The position numbers and the translations under genes were made by a program. A DNA stretch of 64,000 nucleotides from Marisa cornuarietis (Eukaryota; Mollusca; Gastropoda; Architaenioglossa; Ampullariidae), in the NCBI GenBank assembly GCA_004794655.1, contig SMMW01000153.1, forward strand, positions 1,612,001-1,676,000, in the 5' to 3' direction. This document shows positions 51,601-61,510 of the stretch, in pieces; position 1 is the first letter of the stretch; every line of letters starts with the position of its first letter. The notes beneath the pieces are model-generated. The model had not been told where the DNA came from and ran no database searches. It worked only from the letters and a program-made list of their open reading frames with translations.

Positions 51601-54600
51601 AGTAAATTAATATTTCCATGTATTCTTCCATTCCTCCACGGGTTCCTTTCTTAATCCCAAAATAAGTCTGTCCTTCTAGCCTGGCACTTACCTCTCTCTC
51701 TCTCGATCTTTCAGTCCACGAAGCCCTCCTCAGTCACCAGTCACTCACAGAGGTACAAGGGATCACAGAACTACAAGTACTTACTCAAGTAACGAGCATT
51801 CACAGGCAAACTTTAATACCCACAACACAAACGTAATAAATAAATAAATAAATAAATAAATGTTAAAGCTCTACAAAAAGATAAGAAAAATAAGAAGCTG
51901 GCGAGGTAAAGTCTCAAACCTGTAGTTGTGGATATTACAGTTGTTGTAGATGCTGGAGAAGGTGCAGCAACTGTTTGCTGGCAGTTTGTTCCCGAATAGC
52001 CGGGGGGACACTGGCACATGTACTGGAGGTTGGTGGAGGAGAAGTCATACACCAGACAGGTCCCTCCGTTGAGACAGGGGGAACTGCTGCAAGGTGTGCT
52101 GACAGAGCCTGAAATGCAGTCACTCAACATGTAGGTGTCGATAACAAAGACCACCAGAAGTGATATTCTTATTGCTTTGTATTGTCTGCGACGATTACGA
52201 ACTCACGGTTGAGTAAACAGTTTCTCTGGTTCTCATGATTTATATCAAACCAGAAATCCGTTTCTCTCCTCAGCTGTAATAGTTTGTTTGTTTGGTTATT
52301 TATTTTAAAAACTTTTTTTATTTAAAAAGGAACGCATTTTTTTCTCATACCGTGCAAATATAACAGATCTGATGCACTTTCATATAATCTCAGGTAATTT
52401 GCAGACATTTAATGCTACGTGTTCATATAAATTATCTAAATTTTAAAACTGCACGACCATTTTGGTCAAACCGCTGACATATTAGAAACACACAGTAAAT
52501 ACCCGTGATGTCCTTTTATCTCACGGACAATTTTTATCTCTTTGCGAAGCCCCTTCTTGATCAAATATATTATGGCACATTTTTTTACATGATGTTAATA
52601 TAAACGAATTAGCAGACATTTATATATTTTTTTCAAGATTTTTTTATGTACAAAAGCATATGTAAAAAAAAAGCAGTTGAAAGGACTGCGGGGATCGTTG
52701 CTTTATGTCGTCCATGGACTTACAAAGGTTGACCTTTACACTGGACGGGAAGTTGCACACACTGATCTCGGCGTCAAACACGAGTCCCTGTGGACAGGCC
52801 ATCCTGAACAAGAAGCCGTTGGAACAGGAGAGAAAATAGCTGCAGTTTGTGACGTCAACAAATAAGTAATGCGTAGGGTCGACCGTCACTTCCGCCGGGC
52901 ATGGCTGCTGGCAGGTGACTTGATCCAGGACTAAGTACGCTGAAACAGAAAAGTGCATTCAGTTTACCGATATGGGTTTTATATTCTGATGAAAAAAAAA
53001 TATAATAATTACCCCGCGAGTTTTCGGTCACTAATGAGGATGTGTTCCTGAGGCAAATTTTCTTCTTTTTTTATTTTTAAGGATTGTGCCCATCTTCTAT
53101 CTTTACTTAAACCTGTTCCCACAATCAGTTCATAAAAAAATGAAATAAAATGCTAATTCATTCCAAACCCAGCCTTGACCACCAAAAGCGTTCTATCCCA
53201 TCCCTTTTTAGAAAAAAAACCGCTAACAACCCGAGAAATATGTTTAACAATCAGTTTGTATTTTAAATTATCTGTTTAAAAAGCAGTGTACACAGCATTA
53301 ACTAAGCAGCGAATACCTGACCGGGTCGCTCTGTTGGAGTTTGTGGGTGGTGCAGTTTGGATAGCTTTGGAATGTGGGGAGTTGTATAGAGGGATCGGCC
53401 AGTAAATCGGATATAGTTATTCAGGGTGGAAGACCTCTATACCGAAAGTCCGCAAATCCGATTTCTCAGAGAGCTGAAGCTACATTTGATGCTCGTAAAA
53501 GCAGGTTTTGTCCTTAGCAAACGGTGTTCCTATGTTTGAGATGACTAATATGAGAACAAAATGCTGAATATCTACTTAATTAACGGCTCCTATTTGATCA
53601 CTCAAAAAGTGTTTCCAACCTACTCTGTATGAAAACTTGGCAAAAATGTTTAACGACCCATATCTACCTCAAACAAGGGATTTAAACATTTTTTTATTCC
53701 CTTTACCCCAAAAACTAAATATAGAGTTCGTAACGAAACGGCTGAATGATTTGCCAAATAAATATTTCGTATCGTATCATATTATATTGTGACATAATAT
53801 GTTCATTGGAATTTGTTATCTCCTGTATATCACACTATAGCCCCATCGGAAGTTCGCGGCTGCCGATGGGAATTAAGCCTTCTTGGCGAGGCACAAGGGT
53901 CGGCAAACTTGAAATATCGGAGGTGAGTGTCAAGTACACGTTTGTTGCTCGTTCACCTGTGGAGCAAGGAGCCTCCACGAACTGCTTCGCAACTTTTGCC
54001 GGGCAAATAGACCGCGGAGAGCGCCCTCGTTCAACACTCGCGATGCTAATAACGTTCTCAGCATCGCGTGTCAAGCTTTTTATGCTGCTCCCTCACTCCC
54101 CACCCCATGTGGAACAGTTTCATTCCTGTTACGCAGGGTGGACTGGTGAGCACGTTATCAATATGTAGTCTTTATCTTTCTTTTAATTTTTTGGTAATTG
54201 TTTTAATTGGTGTGTGCGTGTGTACATGCACGGGTTTGTTGTTACTGTGTGTGTGTGCCTCAAAATTATCAAGAGACGAGAGAAATGGGAGAGAAATGAG
54301 GCTACCTCACATGTCTGCCTGACATTGTTCTAAAGCCAGACAGACGAATTAGTGGATGTAAGAGGAACAAGATTAAAAAAATCTTGTAATAATGCTACAC
54401 ATTTCTGAAAGATGTTAGTGCTGCCAAATTTCAATAAACCACGAGACCGACATTTGAAAGCGAGATAAATATATATATATATATACAAATTTCTACACAA
54501 GCTTATTGAATAAATTTCTTGTGGTGGCTTTTATTGTTATGGATGTTATCATATCACCTAGAGTGTTTTGTTTCTCAATCTTTTATGTAACATTACCTTC

Positions 54601-54898
54601 TCTCCCCGTGATATAGCTGGCACAGGGTAAATCACCAACATACAAACAACAATCATTAAATAAAATTGTCACCGACTTCACCTGTTATTTAACTCTTGGA
54701 GTCCCGTTACTGACTGTGCGTACTCTAAAGAAGATGGCAGTAACATTAGAAGAAGAAAAAAAAAACAGCATAGATAATCAGAGAGAGTCGGAGAGAGAGG
54801 GAGGGTTGCGAGGACAGGAAGACAAGGTGGAGGAATGTAGACATCCCTCCTCGACGTTTACCTGTAAAGACAGCAGCCAGGAGAGATCCTAGTCTCAT
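36877..54898 (-). CDS. Secreted protein with two chitin-binding type-2 domains flanking 15 EGF-type modules (18 exons, 756 aa)
   Basis: A predicted extracellular matrix, mucosal or cuticle/shell-type protein; the specific function is unknown. Exons in transcription order: 54898-54862, 52939-52724, 52108-51920, 51513-51388, 50699-50586, 50273-50163, 49234-49115, 47438-47322, 46815-46744, 45380-45267, 44809-44696, 44292-44179, 43352-43239, 42714-42601, 41544-41425, 39233-39120, 37783-37667, 37124-36877. They sum to 2271 nt (756 codons plus TAG), and all 17 junctions are phase 1. Order: signal peptide (1-~13), chitin-binding type-2 domain (~22-85), EGF modules (~85-675), chitin-binding type-2 domain (679-744). 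No membrane segment follows the signal, so secretion is expected. The EGF modules have the six-Cys Notch/Delta pattern; only the last is of calcium-binding type. Module 7 is a four-Cys half module. Exon calls lack transcript support, so skipped or missed modules remain possible. Confidence 0.87.
37667..37783 (-). CDS. Exon 17: EGF module 15 (calcium-binding type)
   Basis: 117 nt. Begins NVNEC across the junction, fitting the calcium-binding consensus, then CLNGGQC ... [14 protein letters not shown]. Donor GTCAGT. Confidence 0.88.
37784..39119. other. Intron 16 of the EGF/chitin-binding gene
   Basis: Contains a GT/GC microsatellite (37937-37982), GATT/GATG simple repeats (38719-38840) and C/G homopolymer runs. 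No further EGF exon is recognisable. Confidence 0.5.
39120..39233 (-). CDS. Exon 16: EGF module 14
   Basis: 114 nt. [12 protein letters not shown] ... [14 protein letters not shown]; donor GTGAGT, acceptor TTGCAG. Confidence 0.9.
39505..40532. mobile_element. Possible ~1.03-kb Tigger-like non-autonomous element
   Basis: The left end CAGTGGTACATCGGCACTCG and, inverted, the right end TGGTGGTACCTCGGGACTCG resemble each other and Tigger-type termini. Both are flanked by TA. The interior lacks a transposase and carries a GT run. Similarity beyond the first ~25 bp is poor. Confidence 0.4.
41140..41295 (+). repeat. Family-B SINE in intron 14
   Basis: GGCGGTAGCGCCTATCGCC head, GGGTTCAGATTTGTCC B box, then the ACGCTGTTCTTTCT body shared with the copy at 27519. 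Located between EGF exons, opposite to the gene's orientation. Confidence 0.65.
41425..41544 (-). CDS. Exon 15: EGF module 13
   Basis: 120 nt. [14 protein letters not shown] ... [14 protein letters not shown]. The start was set at the pyrimidine-rich acceptor ending TTACAAG, which supplies the first Cys; a weaker AG 18 nt downstream would lose it. Confidence 0.85.
42601..42714 (-). CDS. Exon 14: EGF module 12
   Basis: 114 nt. [11 protein letters not shown] ... [14 protein letters not shown]; donor GTACTG, acceptor TTACAG. Confidence 0.9.
43239..43352 (-). CDS. Exon 13: EGF module 11 (triplicated, copy A)
   Basis: 114 nt. [12 protein letters not shown] ... [12 protein letters not shown]; acceptor TTACAG, donor GTACGA. 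Confidence 0.92.
44179..44292 (-). CDS. Exon 12: EGF module 10 (triplicated, copy B)
   Basis: 114 nt. [12 protein letters not shown] ... [12 protein letters not shown]. Identical to exon 13 over the first 80 transcribed bases and diverged only near the last two Cys. Confidence 0.92.
44696..44809 (-). CDS. Exon 11: EGF module 9 (triplicated, copy C)
   Basis: 114 nt. [12 protein letters not shown] ... [12 protein letters not shown]; near-identical to exons 12 and 13. Donor GTACGA. Confidence 0.92.
45267..45380 (-). CDS. Exon 10: EGF module 8
   Basis: 114 nt. [11 protein letters not shown] ... [14 protein letters not shown], most similar to module 12 on the other side of the triplicated exons. 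Confidence 0.9.
45572..45630. repeat. GT/CGTG microsatellite
   Basis: A (GT)n run followed by CGTG units in intron 9 of the EGF gene; it gives meaningless Cys/Val and Thr/His ORFs. Confidence 0.9.
46192..46312. repeat. AGA/GTA-rich trinucleotide repeat
   Basis: Impure GAAGAAGTA repeats in the intron downstream of the half EGF exon; Leu-rich or Glu-rich shadow ORFs only. Confidence 0.8.
46744..46815 (-). CDS. Exon 9: half EGF module 7 (four Cys)
   Basis: 72 nt, phase 1 to 1. [12 protein letters not shown] ... GYQ, with the fourth Cys completed by T|GT across the splice to exon 10. The donor GTAAGTAC lies inside what would be the second half of the module. Reading on instead shows Tyr codons where Cys5 and Cys6 belong and then a TAG near 46676. 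Either a real shortened exon or a decaying one. Confidence 0.65.
47322..47438 (-). CDS. Exon 8: EGF module 6
   Basis: 117 nt. [12 protein letters not shown] ... [14 protein letters not shown]; donor GTATGT, acceptor TGCCAG. Confidence 0.9.
47439..49114. other. Intron 7 of the EGF/chitin-binding gene
   Basis: 1.7 kb with a CA/TA dinucleotide tract (47779-47833) and repeated GAATGTTA-type words around 48250-48450. No exon or transposon ends recognised. Confidence 0.45.
49115..49234 (-). CDS. Exon 7: EGF module 5
   Basis: 120 nt. [12 protein letters not shown] ... [14 protein letters not shown] with an Ala-rich loop between Cys3 and Cys4. Confidence 0.88.
50163..50273 (-). CDS. Exon 6: EGF module 4
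   Basis: 111 nt. [12 protein letters not shown] ... [14 protein letters not shown]; donor GTGAGT, acceptor TCACAG. Confidence 0.88.
50586..50699 (-). CDS. Exon 5: EGF module 3
   Basis: 114 nt. [12 protein letters not shown] ... [14 protein letters not shown]. The donor GTAATC is weak but in the conserved phase-1 position. Confidence 0.87.
51388..51513 (-). CDS. Exon 4: EGF module 2
   Basis: 126 nt. [12 protein letters not shown] ... [13 protein letters not shown], six Cys. Donor taken at GTACGT; an in-phase alternative GTAGCA lies 6 nt earlier. Confidence 0.87.
51920..52108 (-). CDS. Exon 3: EGF module 1 plus Ser/Thr linker
   Basis: 189 nt. Six-Cys EGF ([12 protein letters not shown] ... 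[12 protein letters not shown]) followed by a linker of ~20 residues rich in Ser, Thr, Ala and Pro, a likely O-glycosylated spacer. Confidence 0.9.
52724..52939 (-). CDS. Exon 2: N-terminal chitin-binding type-2 domain
   Basis: 216 nt. Cys at 22, 26, 45, 51, 61 and 74, with the [11 protein letters not shown] and CPQGLVFD core typical of peritrophin-A/CBM14. The last Cys (85) is split across the junction: T here plus GC from exon 3. Strong donor GTAAGTCC, acceptor TTTCAG. Confidence 0.9.
52940..54861. other. Intron 1 of the EGF/chitin-binding gene
   Basis: 1.9 kb between signal-peptide and first domain exons. AT-rich, with a short TA run near 54470. ORFs here show no codon structure or domain signal. 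Confidence 0.5.
54862..54898 (-). CDS. EGF/chitin-binding gene exon 1 (signal peptide)
   Basis: Encodes [12 protein letters not shown] plus one base, then donor GTAAAC. Joined to exon 2 it gives [19 protein letters not shown], a short but plausible signal sequence. Exact phase fit with exon 2 (G|CG = Ala) is the main support. Confidence 0.75.
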
Positions 54899-56718
54899 TC
54901 TCCACAAAGTGTCTGAGCCTTTCAGTCGTTTGAACTGCTGCTGCTGCTGGGGTCAGTGCTTCCTGTGGTACTGCTTGCTGCAGCTGATTGTCACGTGCTG
55001 CCGCTGGTGTCCTCGTTCAGCGAGTCCCAGGGATGCTCTGTGCTCCCCCTGCTTCTTGCCGTGACTATAATAAAAAGAACAGTGGGGGGTGTGGAGGCCA
55101 CTCGAAGAGCCTCTAGTTTTGAGTTTGCGGGTAGCGGGTAGCGGGTGGCACATGATGGTTTGCTTATTGAATAAGTGTTTGATGAGAACAAGAAGAAGAC
55201 AGCGCGACGACAGCGGACCCTGCACTTCGTGCGTGTCAGGGAGCCAGGCGGTGCAACGCTTCGCGGGCGGATGATACACACATCTCTCGATGATTGGATT
55301 AGTAAGTAGCTGGCTGGTTGATTGTGTGAGGTACCAGGACCTTCCGACCTGAGTGAATCAATTAGCACAACATAGTTATGTTTGTGTTGATGTAGTTTGC
55401 CTGTATTGATGTATCTTCCTGTATTACTGTATTTTTATCTTTTGATGAGGGTTCTTAGAATTGTGATTAGTGAGCGAGACTGTGGAGTAGATACTCACTA
55501 GTCTGAGTAAAACCTGCCCCTGACCCTAGCAAATGCTTAGCGGAAGTGGGTCCGTGATTTATCAGGTAAAGAAGAGAGAGGAGAGGTCGGGATCCCACCT
55601 GCAACATGCAGTGGTCTAGAAATAGTGAACCACTTGCGTTTGCTCCATCTACAGCGACCACACTAAGTGAAATTCTAATTTTTTTTTTTAAAGACGTGTG
55701 TATCCATGCCAGTGCGATTTTGCACACAGTTCAGACATCTCTGTATGGCCTAGGGTGTGTGGTCTAGCTCTTATTATTTCTCAACAAGTCTCAAACGACA
55801 GCAACGACAGTTAATAAAACGATAAAATCATTATTAATCTATCCTTTATACTGCTATTATGGAGAGAGGAGTTAGAGACTATTTGTGAGGGCGGTGTCCA
55901 TCTCTCTCTCTGCTTTACCTTCTCCAACCAGAGTCATTTACCCGTTAATGCAGCTAGGTCCATTATGTGCGCCACACGGGACCCGAACCGGCTCGCTTCC
56001 TGGTTCAGACGACAGTCCTCTAATTATTAGTCTATCCACTGTTACTGCTGATGTAAACAGTTGCGAGTATTGTTGTAGATGTCGTTAATTGGAAAGATGA
56101 GTGAGATGATGACAGTTATTAATGTGGACAGACTCCTTGCTCCCTTTCTAAGGTATCGTGACTGTATCTGTGCATCCACAGTTCTCGCTAGGTAAAGAGA
56201 CGAGGTAGGGGACCGCTTTGCTTGCTCTAGGTAGGCGGGGCATTAAATGTCTTCAAAAGACGGTTTTTGGTCCTTGGACTCGGCTTTACAGGTTGAAGCG
56301 AGCGTATGAAAGGTGAGAGGGTAAGTAACCACAAATGCCGTTGACTGCCACGTGACCAACAGTTCGCGCCTTGCCAGGCCGGACCATCGCACACGCTCTG
56401 AAGGGCGCAATCACGCACACACGCACATGTACTGTGCATGCATGTCTTCCCTCAGTCGTTGTGCAGCTACTTTGCTTATGCACGCACGCACGTACGCCCA
56501 AACACATACAGATATATTTGTGTGTGTATATATATATATACAGACATAAACAGATAAAGGAAAGGCTTCAAGACGCAGCCATATTTTCACGAACGCACGC
56601 ACGCACACACAGATACACACACACATACACACACAGATATGCGAATGCCTTCAAGACGTAATTATACTTTCACGAACGTCTTTCTTTTTGTCTTCGTTCA
56701 GCTCTTTCCTTTGACTAT
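54899..56718. other. Upstream region of the EGF/chitin-binding gene
   Basis: Should include the promoter and 5' UTR of the minus-strand gene, but no TATA box or initiator could be assigned. Contains a (CTG)n-like run at 54936-54950 and a family-A SINE at 55905-56040. Confidence 0.4.
55905..56040 (-). repeat. Family-A SINE copy, diverged
   Basis: TTTACCTTCTCCAACC, GCAGCTAGGTCCATTATGTG and a GAACCGGCTCGCTTCCTGGTT stretch align with the copy at 13461; the tRNA head is eroded. Confidence 0.55.
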
Positions 56719-56719
56719 G

Positions 56720-56778
<59 letters not shown>

Positions 56779-56882
56779 ATAAATGTAGACGCCTCCAACA
56801 CACACACACACACACACACACAGATAAATGTAGACGCCACCAACACACACACACACACACACAGATAAATGTAGACGCCATC

Positions 56883-56922
<40 letters not shown>
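56719..56922. repeat. Composite CA / GATAAATGTAGACGCC minisatellite
   Basis: (CA)n blocks separated three times by a 16-bp cassette AGATAAATGTAGACGCC(A/T)CCAA. Source of long Cys-Val shadow ORFs on the minus strand. Confidence 0.9.
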
Positions 56923-56923
<1 letters not shown>

Positions 56924-58374
56924 CTCCCTCCCTAGTCATACGCAAGCTCGAGCATCGATCAACCACACAGTCGCACGATCACGCGGCTGTACACACACTT
57001 ATACTGTCACACTCCCAGTGTCACACTCATACCATCGCAAGCAGTCACACCAGCAATCACAGTCACACAAAGTCACAGTCACGTGGAAGGACTTTCGCCC
57101 ACAGGGAGAGACAAACAAGGTGTCTCTTGGTCCGAAGTGAAAGCAGCTTTAGACCAGTCGTGATAGAGTTAGTTCACACCTGTGTTTACCTACCCCACCA
57201 TCCGAAACCCTTCCTGGACTTACTGTGATTGCGCACGTGCAAGAAAGAGAGAAAGATATAGAAAGAGAGATCTGTCGGATGTTGTAGGTATACAACAAAG
57301 AAAATGTCTAGATTATGTCTACGAAAGACTTAATTAACCTAAATAATTTTCAGATGAACGAGTTTAGTTCATCAAAAGAAATTAACTCACAAAACTCTGA
57401 GCGAAATATTTTCCCGTTCACGAACCACACATCGTTGAATATGACAGTTGTCACCAAACCCTCATCTCCCTCACTGTACAAGCTCCAGCTCCCTGACTCC
57501 TGATTAGTCAACTCCTCGAACATATTGCAATGAAAAAGAAGTACGAGTGTAGTTTAATCTAGTATTTTCTTTACAACAAAATTGATTCAAAATTCGGAAG
57601 CATTTTGTAAGATGCTAATAATAGATGTCTGCTCTGTTAATTTGTTGTAACTTACAAACTAATTGCATCTTAGGCTCTTGTTACACTTTAATCTTTGACC
57701 TGATGTAACGGTTAGTTTTTCTCTCATTCTTTAGAGGGTCGCATCTTGTTTTGCTTCAGGTACATATATACCTCAATGCTAAACTGGCTGTCAACATAGT
57801 CTAACATGTTAATTCCGCTCTCCTGTCTAGCATACTCTAACATGCTAATTCCACTCTCTCTCTCTCTCTCTAGCCCTGGGGTTAAGCACACTGCTCTTTA
57901 TTGTCCTTTTCCATTCGTCGGTTGCAGACCTCGGGGAGAACTTACTCCGCCGCACTAATTTAAACTAAATTTGCATTTCTTTCGATTACGCCTATTAAAA
58001 AAAGGACAAAAGCAAAAAAAAAAAAATTGAAGAAACGGAGAAGAAAAGATTGGGAGGATAATTGAAGAATGAACAATAAAAAAAGAAAAAAGCAGTAAAT
58101 AAACCAAGACACGAAAAGAATAGATTGTAGAGAGGGATGCCTACGCACTAGGGGTGGGTATTCTGTAACTGGTTTCCCCAGGCAGACGATGGTGTGTGCT
58201 TACAACAAGTCACAGTTGACATAGTGGACCTCCCCCCACTGTTCCGCCCGAGGTTTTTACATCCCACCCTTCATTTTTCTGAACCGCGCTCTGTTTCTCT
58301 AGGTTGTGAAATTCTGCAGAAGAATGCATCGTCTGAAATGTGTACACACTATCTCAGGGATAATAGTCCACGGT
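56923..58374. other. Intergenic, nothing recognised
   Basis: Short CACAGTCACA-type repeats near 57030-57080, a CT tract at 57852-57871 and A-runs. No gene. Confidence 0.4.
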
Positions 58375-58890
58375 TAGTTATTATTAGAGATAAAAGTCTA
58401 TTTATGTCTAAATAAAAGATATTGTTTAGTCCTATAGAGATGGCAGATATAATCTAGCTCAGCTCTACCGAGATAAGAGACATAATCTAGTCATGTAGAT
58501 ATGACATCGTCCAATTTTCTCGAGATAATCATGTAGAGATAACAAACATAGTCCAGTACTGCTAGGATAATACATTAGTCTAGTCTTAGATAACCCACAG
58601 TGCAATCCTCCTGACAAAAGAGGCATTATTAGTTGTCTATTCATGGCGAGTTAATAGACACTTTCTATTCATGCTGTTAATAGACACTGTCTAATCATTG
58701 CGAGATAAGACACAGCCTAATCGTGCTGAAAAATTAGCTATGCCGAGATAGCTCTAGTTTAGTCCTGTTGAAAAAAATAGATAAAGAGTCTTATAATGAG
58801 AGATAATAGACATAAACTAGTAGTCATGGTCTAATCCTGATGAGATAAGAGACAAAGTCTAGTCCTGCGGAGAGAAAATAAATAGTCAGT
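58375..58890 (+). repeat. Degenerate ~40-bp array
   Basis: Recurring GAGATAA-AGACATA-TCTAGTC-TG words at irregular spacing, strongly diverged. Confidence 0.6.
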
Positions 58891-58939
58891 AGACAGCCTA
58901 CTATTCCGACCATTACAGCAGTCTTGGGGGTTACTGATA

Positions 58940-59646
58940 CCGTGGAACCTCGGCTAGCAAACGCCTTCAATAGCGAACATTTCGGATAAAAACCAAAAAT
59001 TTCGTTAAAAATTTGCACCGGATACCGAACAAAATTCGAATACCGAACAGTCACGTGACCGACCAGCATCTCAGACCAAGCAGCATTCGGGCTCGAGACA
59101 CAGCTACGATCGGTCGGTCGTTATCTTTATCGGTGCGTTTCCTTCTTATTTACTAATTTGTGTGCTTTATTTTTATTAATATAGCCTTTAATCATGGCTC
59201 CAAGGAAGATTAAGAGCAATAATAGCAAGGTAATGAAAAGGAAGCGGCCAACAATTGAATTGAAAAAGGAAATGATTTCAAATTAGGAAGGAGGCATGCA
59301 TGTGTCGGATATCGCCGCCAAATACAACATGAAGATGTCGACAATATCGACGATTTTAAAGCAAAAGAAGCAGCTTAAAGAAGCTAATGTTTTGAAAGGT
59401 GTGAGTACTTTAACGAAGCAAAGGCCTCAAATAATGGAAGAAGTAGAAAAGTATTATAACTGTTCTCATTAAAAAAAATACCTATATAGCCTGTAACGTT
59501 CATATATTAGCGAGTCAACAGGTGCTGGGAACCAATTAAATGTAGTTCCTTTGTTTCTTATGAGAAAAATTGTTTCGGATACCGAACATTTCGGGTACTG
59601 ACCAACTTTCCAGAACGGATTGTGGTCGTTAGCCAAGGTTCCACTG
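58940..59646 (+). mobile_element. 707-bp Tigger/pogo-type DNA transposon remnant
   Basis: Termini CCGTGGAACCTCGGCTAGC and inverted CAGTGGAACCTTGGCTAACG, flanked by TA duplications (58938-58939, 59647-59648). It encodes only the N-terminal helix-turn-helix part of a transposase; the catalytic DDE region is absent, so it is non-autonomous. Confidence 0.88.
59194..59475 (+). pseudogene. Truncated Tigger/pogo transposase
   Basis: Starts MAPRKIK with a basic N-terminus and LKKEMIS, then an in-frame TAG at 59284, then HVSDIAAKYNMKMSTISTIL, the CENP-B/pogo-type DNA-binding helix-turn-helix. Ends at TAA near 59475 with no catalytic domain. Confidence 0.8.
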
Positions 59647-59649
59647 TAC

Positions 59650-60604
59650 TTTACAGGAAAACTGATCGTGACACAATCTGGACACCATACACAGCTAAAC
59701 TCAACATTCATGGACTTAAAATATTGGACTGTTGTATTGAAGTTGATAATAATACAGGAGTATTTGATCTAAGGGCTATGGCTTTGTCATAAAGCCTTTT
59801 TGGACACATAAGATACTGACAAGCTATTGATCATTTTCAGATTAACGAAGAATTAACGGGAATTTCTTGAAGCCAGCGACCCCAAAACTCCATATTTCAT
59901 TACATCTACGTATAGTGAGGAACAGTAACTAGTACAAAACGCATCCGTATTCAACACCGACTGCACTTAATCAGCAGCATGTAGTAAAATATAATGTAGT
60001 ATAGCCTAACAAATCAAAATTAAGTCTGCTTATGATAACTGATTATTTGAAGTGGGAACCAGTTTCATGGCTCCATAAATATGATAGGGACTCTAAGCGC
60101 AAAGGACCTTTTCTTCATTCCTTAGAAATAACATGTTCTGACGGTTACAGGTTTTTTTTTTCGTCCCTTCTCTCTGTCAAGTAGTCTGTCCTTACGTTAA
60201 GGTAAATGTCAAAGCTGAAAGTTCACTGGTCTAGCGGCGATAGGGCAGTGAACTCTAGAAAAGTTGTTCGTCACCAACGTGTGGTAGGAGCACCCTGAGT
60301 CTCCCATTCAGCCGCCTTGGACCTCCCTGATACGTCAGGTATCCGCCACTGGTGGGGGGTGAGAACAGGAAGAATTTACGTTTACTGGCTCAAATAAACC
60401 TCAGGTCAACGACTTTTTGATTAGAAGCTGAGGGCTGCTGACCATCACAGCTATCTGAAATCGACGTCACGTGCACATCACTATGACATAAGATACAATC
60501 ACAGGTACATCAAATCAACATCACAGGGACATCACATGTACATCACAACGAGGTCGTTGGCACATCAAATCTACGTCAAAGTGACATTACAGATAGAGCA
60601 TCTC
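59650..60604. other. Intergenic
   Basis: No gene. 60460-60600 contains loosely repeated ACATCAC words grading into the satellite that follows. A SINE-like GACCTCCCTGATACGTCAGGT stretch at 60325-60345 is too short to classify. Confidence 0.4.
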
Positions 60605-61510
60605 AGCGAAATTACAGCTATATCATCGCGACAATACAGCTACATTATAGCGACATTACAGCTACATTATAGCGACATTATAGCTATATCATCGCGACAA
60701 TACAGCTACATTATAGCGACAATACAGCTACTGTATAGCGACAATACAGCTATATCATCCCGACATTACAGCTATATCATCCCGACATTACAGCTACATT
60801 ATAGCGACATTATAGCTATATCATAGCGACATTACAGCTACATTATAGCGACATTATAGCTATATCATAGCGACATTACAGCTATATCATCGCGACATTA
60901 CAGCTACATTATAGCGACATTATAGCTATATCATTGCGACATTACAGCTACATTATAGCGACATTACAGCTATATCATCCCGACATTACAGCTATATCAT
61001 CCCGACATTACAGCTATATCATAGCGACATTACAGCTATATCATAGCGACATTACAGCTATATCATCCCGACATTACAGCTATATCATAGCGACATTACA
61101 GCTATATCATCGCGACAATACGGCTATATTATAGCGACATTATAGCTATATCATTGCGACATTACAGCTTCATCATCGCGACATTACAGCTACATTATAG
61201 CGGCATTATAGCTATATCATCGCGACAATACTGCTATATCATCGCGACATTACAGCTACATTATAGCGACATTATAGCTATATCATTGCGACATTACAGC
61301 TACATCATCGCGACATTACAGCTACATTATAGCGACATTATAGCTATATCATCGCGACAATACGGCTATATTATAGCGACATTATAGCTGTATCATCGCG
61401 ACATTACAGCTTCATTACAGCGACATTACAGCTATATCATCGCGACATATTATAGCGACATTACAGCTATATCATCGCGACATTATAGCTATATTATAGC
61501 GAGATTGCAC
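60605..61510 (+). repeat. 22-bp satellite array, about 41 units
   Basis: Unit GCGACATTACAGCTATATCATC with variants CAATACAG, CATTATAG, TACATTATA and TCATCCC. Because 22 is not a multiple of 3, three units make a 66-nt frame, giving spurious 22-aa-periodic ORFs. One partial unit near 61446. Confidence 0.95.

Noticed and set aside
53398..53470. Possible transposon terminus (GACCTCTATACCGAAAGTCC).
   Set aside because: No inverted partner was found.
56651..56966. Cys/Val-rich ORFs (also at 2907, 5567, 12729 and 23348).
   Set aside because: Translations of CA/GT microsatellites.
60536..61387. Tandem ORFs with a 22-residue period as a repetitive protein.
   Set aside because: The period is a by-product of a 22-bp DNA satellite read in three-unit frames; no start context or splice sites support a gene.
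60605..61510. CRISPR-like array.
   Set aside because: Units are contiguous without unique spacers, and the context is eukaryotic.
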